Source: Saccharomycopsis fibuligera x Saccharomycopsis cf. fibuligera
Lineage: Eukaryota; Ascomycota; Saccharomycetes; Ascoideales; Saccharomycopsidaceae
Reading direction: 5' to 3'
Length of the DNA stretch: 64,000 nucleotides
NCBI GenBank assembly: GCA_001936135.1
Contig: CP012809.1
Coordinates: forward strand, 310,001-374,000
The notes under the pieces are model-generated. The model was not told the DNA's origin and made no database searches. It saw only the letters and a list, made by a program, of their open reading frames with translations. The translations under genes were made by a program, and so were the position numbers. Position 1 is the stretch's first letter, and each line of letters opens with the position of its first letter. Below, in pieces: positions 55,066 through 64,000 of the stretch.

Positions 55066-56597
55066 GGTCAAACTTGACTGAGTTTAACTCAAACCTTTTT
55101 ATTTTATTTTTGTCCCGCTCGTTGCAGCTATTTCCATAAATAGCCAAAGTAAAGTTAACCTTCTAACCTTCTTTTTTGTTTTTCCTTCGTTTCCAAACCC
55201 TGCTGTGTAGTGGGCCCTTGGATTGCAGACCGACACTCGATCGACCGATCAATTGATTGATGCCAGCCTGGCCAGACGAAAAGCAATATTGGCATGATAC
55301 TGAAGGAGGGGACCTGTGCTTTTTCAATCCTGGGATAGACTAGAATTCTCGAGTAGGGCTACCAACAGTGACACTATTGCTGGCTGCGTGTACAGCCAGT
55401 TTCATCATTTTTCCCTTGTTTACCTTCATATTTATTTATATTGCCTCGTCTACTTTTCATAAATGTTTTGTATCTCGAACATTCGCGGAAACCGGCGCCC
55501 ATTCAACTCTTGTTTCCAACATCGCAAAATTTTCTAATTTTATAATGTAGAACTGAAAATACTACATACCAGTTTTTTTTTTTTAAAAAAAAAAGGAAAA
55601 AACAAAACATATTTTCTTTTATTTATCATTCCCATTTATAGAGTTTTAATACTACTGCCGTATTGCACTATCAGGTCCATCAAAAAAGACGTTTCGTGGC
55701 TTGTTTTTCTGGGGTCCGTCGCGCAGCGGACGTATTGAAAAATTACAGTACCGTAAAATTTGTAAAAATTTAATTGATGGGTGGCTTGGAGCTAGCTAAG
55801 CACGGATGGGCTTATCAGCATAAGATGGTGCAAGTGCCCCTTACATGTATATATTGAAAACATGGTAGTATTTCTAACATCGGCAAAAGCGTATTTTCCA
55901 CTAACCGTTATTATTTCCCCTCGACACCTGTTTGTTTATATATGATGATAAGCACACAACTTGTGACCCTATAATTGATGATGTGTGATTCATGATCCTG
56001 GATCTGATATTTTGCCAGATTAGTAATTACTGCTGTGTCAGATATAAGCTAATATCTGAGAGGGCGCAGCAAATACACTATTTGTACTTTATAGAAATAT
56101 CATCATTGAAACTAGGGTTTTTGTTTTGGATACTTCCGGCCTTGTGTGAACTAGTTTGATGACGAAAAATCCTCCTCGGTGCACTAGCTAGAAGACAATA
56201 AAGCAAGCCAAGCCATATCGATAAAAATATATATTGATATAACCAATGTCACTGATAAACGTCAGATAACGGTGGGAAAGGGGAAGATCTATCTAGAGAA
56301 AGTTACAATTGCATCAATGATACCCGCATAGATACAGCATAAACTGACCAAGTTCAAATTTTGATATATATATAATGTTACAAACTCTTGTAGAAAGCAT
56401 GACAAAATGACAATTAAAAATTTAAAGATAATAACAAAAACATAAAAAATGTACTCTATTTATGCCTTTCATTATGAAAAGACAAAAAGGAAAAATAATA
56501 CTATAGTAAATATAACAAAAAACAAACAATAAAAAGCAAAAAAAAAAAAAATATATGTATATATATATGTAAACTCAGTCAATGAGAAACGATAACC

Positions 56598-58028
56598 TTA
56601 GAAAACAGATGCAAAACCGTAAATACCAGCAACGGTAGCATAAGCCACGGACAACATAGCAAGCTTGTCAAATGGAACTGAAATTGCGCCGTTAGCAGCA
56701 GAACTGGAAGATGAAGAGCTAGAACTAGATGAAGAGCTAGAAGAGCCAGAACTGCTAGAAGAACCAGAGCTAGAACCAGAGCCACTAGAAGAACCAGAGC
56801 TAGAAGAACTAGAAGTAGAACCAGTAGAGTCGGCATTCTTAGAACCGTCAGTAGTACCACTGCTCTTTTTACCGTCACCTTTACACAAAGTGATAGTGTC
56901 GTATTTAATACCACCGGCTTTACCAGCACCTTTCTTCAAGTATTGTTCGGCATCTTCTGGCATGTTTGGCAATTTGTCGTCAGATTCCCAAGTACCTTTC
57001 TTAACATCTGGACAAGTAGAACCAGAGTTAGAAGACTTGTAATTCTTGGTGGTTGGGTTCTTAACCTTAGCATATTCAGCCTTCAAGTTCTTAAAGTCAT
57101 CCAATTCAGTAACTTCAGAATCACTGACAACTTTAACCAAACCATATTTGTTAGATTCTTGAGTGTATTCATAAACCAAACCACCAGAGAAAACTTCAGT
57201 CATCTTTTCAGAGTAAATAGCTTCAATTTCAGTAAATGGTCTAGAACCAGAAACTTCGTTACAACCAAATTCAGACAAAAACATTGGAATGGTAATGTTC
57301 TTGTACATTTCAACTTTTTCCTTGTAACCGGATTGTTCATAAGAAGACTTGCCACACCAGGAGTAATCGTTAATACCGAAGAAGTCAGCTCTGACATTAG
57401 AGCCACCACAGTTGAAGTATTGAGCAGCTTGCAATCTGTTTTCGGAAACATCAGCAGCAGAGTAACCAACTGGAATAGATCTGTATTTTTGAGCCTTCAA
57501 GTAAGTTTTAATATCTCTGATAGTTGCCTTGACGTATTTAGCGGTGTCAGTGTTATTGTCACTGTTGATAACTTCGTTACCAGCAAAGAATCCAAGAACA
57601 TTGTCATAATCGGCAAATTCGTCAACGGTAGCAAAAATGTTTTGCAAGTAAGCACTGTTGTAAGAACAGTCGGTGTTAGTTCTAGCAATAGAAGAGTGTG
57701 GGGTGTTCAAATCCAAGACCAAGTAAATTCCGGCTTCTTCCAAAGCTTTCATACAGTCATCGTGGTCTTTGGAGTTGTCAATGGCATAAACTCTGATAGT
57801 GTTGATACCCAAGTCCTTGAACTTTTCGATATCTCTTTTACAAGTGGTTTTATCAGCCAATGGATCATTGCTGGAAGAAGAACCACCTGGTTGATAGTCG
57901 ACACCTCTAACAAAGAATCTGTTATCGCCTTGAAAGAACGCATTACCTTTGGTGGTGATGGCAGTTAAAGCATTGGCAGAACCTGCGGCCAAAGCAAGGC
58001 TAAGGGCAGAAATAGCAGAGAATTTCAT
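56598..58028 (-). CDS. GAS5: GPI-anchored 1,3-beta-glucanosyltransferase (GH72, Gas5 type)
   Basis: Cell-wall enzyme that cuts and re-joins beta-1,3-glucan chains. 476 residues: signal peptide (1-20, ending SANA), GH72 domain with acid/base Glu152 in FFAGNEVIN and nucleophile Glu253 in FLSEFGCNE, a short Cys-containing region (STCPDVKKGTWESDDKLPNM) without the X8/CBM43 domain, a Ser/Gly-rich stalk (about 390-443) and a hydrophobic GPI signal after AANGA. Absence of X8 places it with Gas3/Gas5 (GH72-minus group; Candida Pga4). The sequence NVLGFFAGNEVIN and SRPFTEIEAIYS closely match Gas5. Length is near that of Gas5 (484). Probably highly expressed: Leu is almost all TTG and codons look biased. 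Confidence 0.95.
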   Translation of the reverse strand: MKFSAISALSLALAAGSANALTAITTKGNAFFQGDNRFFVRGVDYQPGGSSSSNDPLADKTTCKRDIEKFKDLGINTIRVYAIDNSKDHDDCMKALEEAGIYLVLDLNTPHSSIARTNTDCSYNSAYLQNIFATVDEFADYDNVLGFFAGNEVINSDNNTDTAKYVKATIRDIKTYLKAQKYRSIPVGYSAADVSENRLQAAQYFNCGGSNVRADFFGINDYSWCGKSSYEQSGYKEKVEMYKNITIPMFLSEFGCNEVSGSRPFTEIEAIYSEKMTEVFSGGLVYEYTQESNKYGLVKVVSDSEVTELDDFKNLKAEYAKVKNPTTKNYKSSNSGSTCPDVKKGTWESDDKLPNMPEDAEQYLKKGAGKAGGIKYDTITLCKGDGKKSSGTTDGSKNADSTGSTSSSSSSGSSSGSGSSSGSSSSSGSSSSSSSSSSSSSSSAANGAISVPFDKLAMLSVAYATVAGIYGFASVF

Positions 58029-58967
58029 TGTAGTTGATTTGTTTAGAAAGCTAGGGAAAATATAATAGCTGCAATATTATACTTCTAGTATAGAATAGTG
58101 AAAATTTGAAGGGAAGAAGAAGTGAATTTCAAAATATTTCTTCAGCTATAACGAAGGACTGGAAAATGAAGAAACGATAGACACTGCTATTTGGCAAGAA
58201 CTGTAAAGTGTTCTGCTGAAGGATGAAGTTGGAGGCAAAAGGTACACTTGATCTTGAAGAGAGAAAGGAGAAGGAAAAGCCAAAAAAATAAAATGAAAGA
58301 AAAGGAAAAACAGGTAGCCTCAAAGCCAGCGAGCGGGCCCAGTGGCTTATTTATAACTTTAAAGAAAAGCCTCTGCTGTCTTCTGGGGAAATCAAGGTAC
58401 AACACAGCGAAATTTGGTGAATGAGAGAGAAAAGAAAAAAGTAAAACAGAAATAGCAGGAACAGCGCCCCTATGCAGCCTATTGTCTGGGGACATGCTGG
58501 GACGCTGCAAAGACTGGCCTGCAGTGCAGCAAAAGCGCGGTAGCGCACAATAGAGCATACTGCTGCATACCAGCGAGAAGTAGAATATTTTTTATCTTTT
58601 AAATGCATGAACACATGCATGCTTGCATGCAGCTGGCATGCTATGTCTGCTAGCGAGCTCGCACAAAATACAAACACAAACAATCAATACCGCGAACAAA
58701 TTTGAAAACTCACGAAAACCCACCAAACAGCAAGCTTTTGTTTGCGCGGACAATAGTCGCCGAAGGGCGCGCTTGCCGCCTCCGGTCTCGAGACATTATC
58801 GTGCAGCACTCTCTTCAAATGCACACACCCGCCGTCCAGGAACACAGCGAAACACCAGCGAAACACCTAATAATTTGAGCGATGGGCCATAACACCCCCG
58901 TTTAGTGTGACATATGGCATATTGTTTTGGGCTGGCTAGTGGCGCGCGTCCCACGGGCGTCTAGCGT

Positions 58968-58999
<32 letters not shown>

Positions 59000-60724
59000 C
59001 GCTGTTGTTGTTGTTTACTGATGAGAGTGACAGCGATGCTGACTTAAACGTGAAAATATACTTTGTGTTGGAAAATTGGTGAAGAAAGAGAATTTCAAGT
59101 ACTTCTTGCGCCTCGGTTGGGTTTCGTATTGCTTGCTAACTATAATTCGTTTGTTTGGTTCGTTTGCCTTGTGAGTTTAGCTGCTCTCCAAAATGGAAGA
59201 GATTAATAAACAGTACACAATACAAAAACACCGTTCAGGAGGAGGCACAAGTAAAACAAGACATGGGCTCACCTTCACTGCATTGTCTCGCGGTCCACGA
59301 CACGAAATCTCAGTCAGTAGTATAATGAGATTGTTCATCAGATACGCTGTCTATCAAAATCTTTTTCCTTTATCTCCCAAGACTGAATTCAGGCGACCTG
59401 AACTCCTCTTGATACTATAGCTCAGATGCCATGCCTTTGTTCAGGACTCCTTTCTTTCAATCGACTACTGCTAGCAGCTACCACAGCAACAAGTGGTTGG
59501 CAGCGGCGCAGTCAGTGCCCATTTTCTTGGTTTTCGTCTTGGTGTTGCCACAACGTCGACTATTCCTTCGTGTTCTCTCTTGGTATCTGCTGTGCTTTCT
59601 CTTGGTCTTTGACGTCCTAAACTGGCTGGCTCAGCCAGTCCGACAGACTCACTGTCTGTGATACTGTAAACGTTGATATTAGTGGTTTAAATATACTTCT
59701 TTTCATGTGCTTGGCACATTACGACGCGCAAGTATACATGTTATAACATGAGAAGACAGCAGGCGGCATCATTTTCTTTCGACCAATTGATCCGCTGAGG
59801 CTCAGCCACTTTCCAAATGGCTGTCAACAGATCTATGACACGGCTACAACTGTCAGTAAGAATACCACCATACTGGGCATTTAAGTGGTAATTGCCGTGA
59901 CCATCATCGTTTGCAGTGAACACACGATGGATCTTGGCAAATTTCCGCCGCAGTTGGGTTGGGTGGAACCCGTTGATATTGTTAGCTGTTTTAACGACTA
60001 GAATTGGCGTTCTAGGAGAATTATTGAAGTACAAACAATAAACCGGCGCCGCATAAACGCACACGCCAGTAAACCATCCTACAGCCAACATGTTCTGCCA
60101 GTAGTGTCACCACTAAAATCGGCGACTTGATTGTGTATATTTAGTCAGCCTATGGCTTTGCTAATGGTGAAACTATAGATATCAGTACGTTAAGTATGGT
60201 AAGCACACTATTTGTGGTAGCAGAAGAGATAGAGAGAGAAAAAAAAAAACAAAGTGCGGTCATATGACTAAATGCGCTCCTTCCAGTAGGAATCGAAATC
60301 ATCGCAGGAGACAGACAGATCCTAATCGATTACGGTGATACAGGCTGCTACTGAATATACCCTTCTTGGTTACATGTGTTATAAGCAGATTCCCCGCTGA
60401 CAAGAGTTTCAAAATATCGTTGATAGTTGGCAGAAATAGAAGAGAGACAATAATAGCAGTCACTGCCGCTAAAAGGTCAATATATCAAGTCAATCGAATC
60501 AAACTAATCTTGGCAGGTTTCTAATTCATTCTACTGCGGTATAACAGTCCTGATTTACGGATACTTTGCTTCCCAAAACCACTGCCCTTGTTCTTGAATA
60601 GCACCAAAATAGTCTTTCCAGCTCAAGTAGCACCCACCTCAATTACCACATCCAATCAACTGAAACGCCACTTGCTAAACGTTTTTACCAACTTTTTTCC
60701 TTCACCTTCCCGGTTGCCAACAAC
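58029..60724. promoter_or_regulatory. Long divergent upstream region of GAS5 and the MPN-like gene
   Basis: About 2.7 kb between divergent starts. A 32-base T tract at 58968-58999. Repeated GCATGC/ATGCATG units around 58604-58640. No gene could be supported; frames at 58623-58892, 59193-59420 and 59741-60091 lack recognisable features. It might include regulatory non-coding transcription. Confidence 0.4.
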
Positions 60725-60889
60725 ATGAAGATTCACCCGCTAGTTTGGTTATCCATTGCTGACTATAAACAGCGTCATGGGACACTGTCGGCAGTACTTT
60801 TTCTTTATGGGACGCCTAATGCCATTCAATTGGTCTTTGATGTGCCATTACTCAGCCATAACCAGAATCAAAAACTTACTACTCAACGA

Positions 60890-60925
<36 letters not shown>

Positions 60926-61891
60926 AATGGTGAAAATGATCATGGTGTTATAGATGTACAATACTTAATCACCAAGCTCAAACAGCTCAATGAAATTTCT
61001 AATAAAGGCTCTATTAATAACCATAGCCGATTGCTTGGTTTTGTGATTCTTGGAGATGTTTTTAATAGTGCCACTAGAAATGAAAATATTAGCAGAGAAA
61101 GCAACCCGAACAACAGCGCTATTCACTCACTTGCCACCGAAAAGATCCTCACTCAACTAATATCTTTTGAGCAAGAGATTCATGGTCAAGCTAACAAACT
61201 GTCCAATTTGCAGAGTGAAGACATTTATATTTTGGAGATCAAAGAGCAAGATTTTGCTAATCAGGTTACTGAAAACTTTTTGTCAAAATTGTATCGTTTT
61301 ACAAATAGAACTGATAAAACTGGTAATAGTAAGGTCAATAATAGTAATGTAACTTATGAGCCACAGCAGCAGCAGCAGCTTGTATTAGAAAAACTCATTA
61401 TCGAATCCTCTGATTCCGAAAAATCTGCAATAAATTCAATTGTCAACGATGCTGGGAGTGGTCCAATTTCTACTGGACTGCATCATCATCAACAGCAGCA
61501 GCAGCAGCACCAAAAAGATAACTTGAGATTGTTAAACTCAGTAATAGTGGCAAAACAACAATCATTAGGCATTCTTGAGCAAAAAGTTGATGAAGTGATT
61601 GAATTTTTACAGCAAAAAGCCAATAGTAGGACCCAGCAACAGCAGCAGCAGCAGCAGCAACAACTGCTACTACTGGATCAAGATTATGAGACAATTATAA
61701 AAATTGGGTCGCTAGTAAGTATGCTCGATGCTGGTGAAGAGTTTAAAAATAATGAAGGCAGTATCAAAAATTCATTTGAGCAAAAAGATGTGAATTCGAA
61801 TATGGTGGCTTTGCTTGCTTTGATGAATGAGACGCTACTGAAGGGGGCCAAATTAGTTAGTAAAAACGTTGATTATGTAAATGGGTTGTGA
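60725..61891 (+). CDS. Divergent MPN-domain-like protein (eIF3f/Rpn8/Csn6 type), polyQ-rich
   Basis: 388 residues starting MKIHPLVWLSIADYKQRHGT, which resembles the first strand and helix of MPN domains (Rpn8, eIF3f, eIF3h, Csn6: x-I/V-H-P-L-V-x-x-x-I-x-D). Further LLGFVILGDVF fits an MPN core strand. The JAMM metal motif (H-x-H...D) is absent, so any such domain would be of the non-catalytic type. The C-terminal helix region (about 275-388) could be the partner-binding helices of an eIF3f-like subunit. Several Gln runs, longest 12, are encoded by CAG at 60890-60925 and at 61363-61377, 61490-61508 and 61636-61661. Which complex it belongs to cannot be decided; fold assignment is tentative. 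Confidence 0.6.
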
Positions 61892-62756
61892 ACCTTAATT
61901 TTATTTATAAGATTATTAGGAGAAAGCCTGTTTAATTAATGTGCGCCTTCTCTGATTTGTTGCTATGATTTACAAGTATGAATAAGATGTGTTATTCTTT
62001 GGTTTTGTTCTTCTTTTTTATTTTTTTTATTTTTTTATTTTTTTTTTTCTGTGATTTGGTAGCGTAGCTTGACTAGTAACCATTATTACCATCAAGGAAA
62101 ATATTTATTATTGTTACTTCTTGACTGCATATTTGGTCATGTGAGGTTCTCGCATATATATTCTACTAGTTTCAATCCAGTAAGTTTATACAAGTTTCTT
62201 CTGTACTAAGCTGAAGCTAGTGTATTGAAAAGGGCCTTCTTTTGTTAGTGAACCATTTTTAATTAATACATTATCAGGACACCCGTAACAGGTTGTGTCG
62301 TTTTTGTTATCGTTAGCTCGGTTCTTCACTTCAGCATGCTTATTGCATGTTACGTGTACTGGAAGAAATCAAAATAAAGAGAAAACAAAACACAGGGAAG
62401 AACAGCAAATAGGAGAAAGAAAAAAAATAACAGGAGAAGGAAAACAACCAATAAAAATATAATTCTCTTAATTTTTTCTTTTTTTTCTCTCTAATTGTTG
62501 GCTTAGCTTATAGGTTGTAATTGTGTTGATAGTACCTGGGAGATAAAAAGCCTATGAGAATTCTCAATTCGAATTTTGGGAAAAGCGAGATAAATTTTTG
62601 TTGTGCTATTTGATCACTTGATTTAACATAAAGTTACATGCTATCGCTATTTTCTTTGAATAAAATTAGACCTGCTTTATGACCGGGTCAGATGTTTTCA
62701 ATATTTATCTAGATAGCTTTCAGTATAAAAACCCATAGAAAAATAAAAAAAAAAGA

Positions 62757-62783
<27 letters not shown>
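62757..62783. repeat. (AT)n microsatellite
   Basis: About 27 bases of alternating AT. Confidence 0.95.
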
Positions 62784-62787
<4 letters not shown>

Positions 62788-62972
62788 CTAAAAGCTAAAC
62801 ACTAGTGGTTTTGTGGTTAGTGTATACATTTTTTTATATCCTCTTAAAATGCCGGCTTACGAGCTGTAGGTTAGAAGTACAAATGATGAGTTACTAGACG
62901 GTTTCGCTATTATATGGCTTTATTAGCTCATAATATATGTTAACCTCTATATAGCTTCGCAAGAAGAACTGT

Positions 62973-63081
62973 CAGCAGTAGCAGCAGTAGCAGCAGTAGC
63001 AGCAGTAGCAGCAGTAGCAGCAGTAGCAGCAGTAGCAGCAGTAGCAGCAGTAGCAGCAGTAGCAGCAGTAGCAGCAGTAGC
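62973..63081. repeat. 9-bp minisatellite, unit CAGCAGTAG
   Basis: About 12 perfect tandem copies of CAGCAGTAG in non-coding DNA. In the CAG frame it reads Gln-Gln-stop; the minus strand is open as Leu or Ala/Thr runs, with no sign of a real gene. The unit differs from the CAGCAGCAA unit of the RFA1 tract by two bases. Confidence 0.95.
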
Positions 63082-63470
63082 GTATAAAGCGCTTTGTCCA
63101 AAGCTGAGTGCCAAATCGGACAGACCCAATACAGCGTGTACACTGCGTGCATAGCTTCAGCTACACTATGGGGATCAACAACCAGAGTAAAGCATTAGTC
63201 ATAAAACTGAATATGATTTTTTAATAATTGAAATAACATTTCTCTCAGAGTATTCAATATTTGAAAAATTATAGGTGGACAGTCCGGATCAAAAAGCAGC
63301 ACTGATGCGAATTTTGAATTAGCTTGTGCTCAAATAGGTTGGGAAAACAGCTTTTTGCAGTAGTTGAATTGAAATAAGTAATGGGCATCAATCTGGAAAG
63401 TGGTATTATCGAAGCCGCCCAAAAAGTTATATAATCTTTGTTGACCTAATTTTTTTTTATTGACTTATTT

Positions 63471-63845
63471 TCATTTGCCTTCATTGCCAACAGACAACCC
63501 TTGTTTTTCAGTTGACTGTAGTTCGTTTTTCGCGTCTTCATTTTGATTTTGATTGTGATCTTCATTTTTACCATTGCCATCGTCATTGGTTGCTTTTATT
63601 TGCTTTGTTTCCTTGTTAATTTCGGGCTTATTTTCTGTAAGCCCTGCCTCTTGAAGCTTTTTCACTTGCTCTTCAAAATTGTAAAAAGTGTTCCATAATG
63701 AGGAAATGTTTTTAAATTGTTCACCAAGCGACACGGAGTCTTTCAAGTAAACATTCAAGTCATCGAGGTTATTGAGTAGCTTGCTCATTTCTGCAGAAAT
63801 CTCCTGGAGAGTTGACTGTTTTTTTACGGCAAAGTAGGAGGACAT
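63471..63845 (-). CDS. DAD1: DASH/Dam1 complex subunit Dad1
   Basis: Kinetochore-microtubule coupling protein; the Dam1/DASH complex forms rings around spindle microtubules. Residues 4-60 (YFAVKKQSTLQEISAEMSKL, NNLDDLNVYLKDSVSLGEQF, ISSLWNTFYNFEE) match the conserved Dad1 helices, including the L-W-x-T-F/L-Y motif. The 124-residue protein is longer than S. cerevisiae Dad1 (94) because of a disordered Asn/Glu/Lys-rich tail. The complex is fungal, supporting the placement of the organism. Confidence 0.9.
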   Translation of the reverse strand: MSSYFAVKKQSTLQEISAEMSKLLNNLDDLNVYLKDSVSLGEQFKNISSLWNTFYNFEEQVKKLQEAGLTENKPEINKETKQIKATNDDGNGKNEDHNQNQNEDAKNELQSTEKQGLSVGNEGK

Positions 63846-64000
63846 CTTGAATTGTTTGAATATTAGCTATACGGCGGTATTTTCCATTTCTGGTGTCTCT
63901 TTAGCTGTTGATTTGGATTTGGATTTGTTTTTGTTTTTGTTTTCGTCTGAGATGAGCATATGCGGTGTGCAGATGTCAATTAATATTATCTGCGGTGTGT

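Larger units (their letters stand above)
52603..56597. other. Four-kilobase gene-poor region
   Basis: No intact gene could be supported over about 4 kb between UTP4 and GAS5 (both minus). It holds a CAT repeat (53240-53283), a 16-bp palindrome (53860-53875), a relic of a dehydrogenase end (54901-55065) and short chance frames (54219-54488, 55368-55550). No tRNA, snRNA or LTR ends were recognised. Confidence 0.5.
61892..63470. other. Convergent intergenic with repeats
   Basis: About 1.6 kb between the 3' ends of the MPN-like gene and DAD1. T/A tract repeats (62016-62049), a TA microsatellite (62757-62783) and a 9-bp minisatellite (62973-63081). No gene seen. Confidence 0.5.

Noticed and set aside
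56943-57968. 341-codon plus-strand frame antisense to GAS5
   Set aside because: Long antisense frame explained by the codon bias of highly expressed GAS5 (avoidance of certain codons removes antisense stops); no domain.
59741-60091. 116-codon minus-strand frame in the GAS5 upstream region
   Set aside because: No recognisable domain and mixed composition; overlaps promoter DNA.
60270-60350. tRNA-like T-arm fragment
   Set aside because: TTCGATT is present on the minus strand but stems do not pair; no cloverleaf.
62940-63152. Minus-strand poly-Leu and Ala/Thr frames over the 9-bp repeat
   Set aside because: Produced by the tandem repeat; no conserved flanks or domain.

Overview
This window reads as nuclear chromosomal DNA of a budding yeast (Saccharomycotina). 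Most genes are intron-free. The introns that do occur have yeast-type signals: GTATGT or GTAAGT donors and TACTAAC-like branch sites. Gene content is typical of yeast: SSY5, UTP4, CCT7, UBC6, DAD1 (DASH complex), a GAS5-type GH72 enzyme, MNR2, REI1 and RPL41. An alternative oxidase is present, which points away from Saccharomyces itself. Spacing is loose for a yeast (about 30 genes in 64 kb) and the DNA is rich in A/T runs and trinucleotide repeats. A few CTG codons fall where Leu fits (for example Leu in the DALFRD segment of the oxidase), but I could not settle the genetic code. No plasmid, virus-like element, CRISPR array or insertion sequence was recognised.

Layout. 0-11 kb: tail of a probable amino-acid permease, spliced TMH11 (TMEM14 family), a PEX11-family protein, an SFK1/DRAM-like membrane protein, SSY5 and an acidic hypothetical protein. 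11-16 kb: tRNA-Glu(UUC), a decayed adenylosuccinate synthetase gene (ADE12) and REI1. 16-29 kb: MNR2, divergent from an Asn-rich protein with 54 consecutive Asn, then an SRF1-like membrane protein and RFA1 with a 56-Gln tract. 30-43 kb: AOX, RPL41, a mitochondrial K+/H+ exchange-related protein, a six-exon REC102-like meiotic gene, an unknown protein with SUMO-interaction-like motifs, a PRPP synthetase, UBC6 and an AST1-like protein. 44-53 kb: DPH3, an intron-encoded C/D snoRNA of the U25/snR56 family, a possible spliced small gene, CCT7 and UTP4. 53-64 kb: a 4 kb gene-poor stretch holding one gene relic, GAS5, a divergent MPN-like protein and DAD1.

Functions are mostly housekeeping and not organised as one pathway. 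Some links exist. RPL41, REI1, UTP4 and the 18S-methylation snoRNA all serve ribosome production. SSY5 works upstream of amino-acid permeases such as the one cut by the left edge. RFA1 has MluI cell-cycle boxes and UTP4 has ribosome-biogenesis-like promoter motifs.

The two most interesting structures are easy to miss because they do not form long open frames. One is the intronic snoRNA whose host exons have no coding capacity (minus strand, about 45.5-45.8 kb). The other is the REC102-like gene split by five small introns (34.9-36.1 kb).
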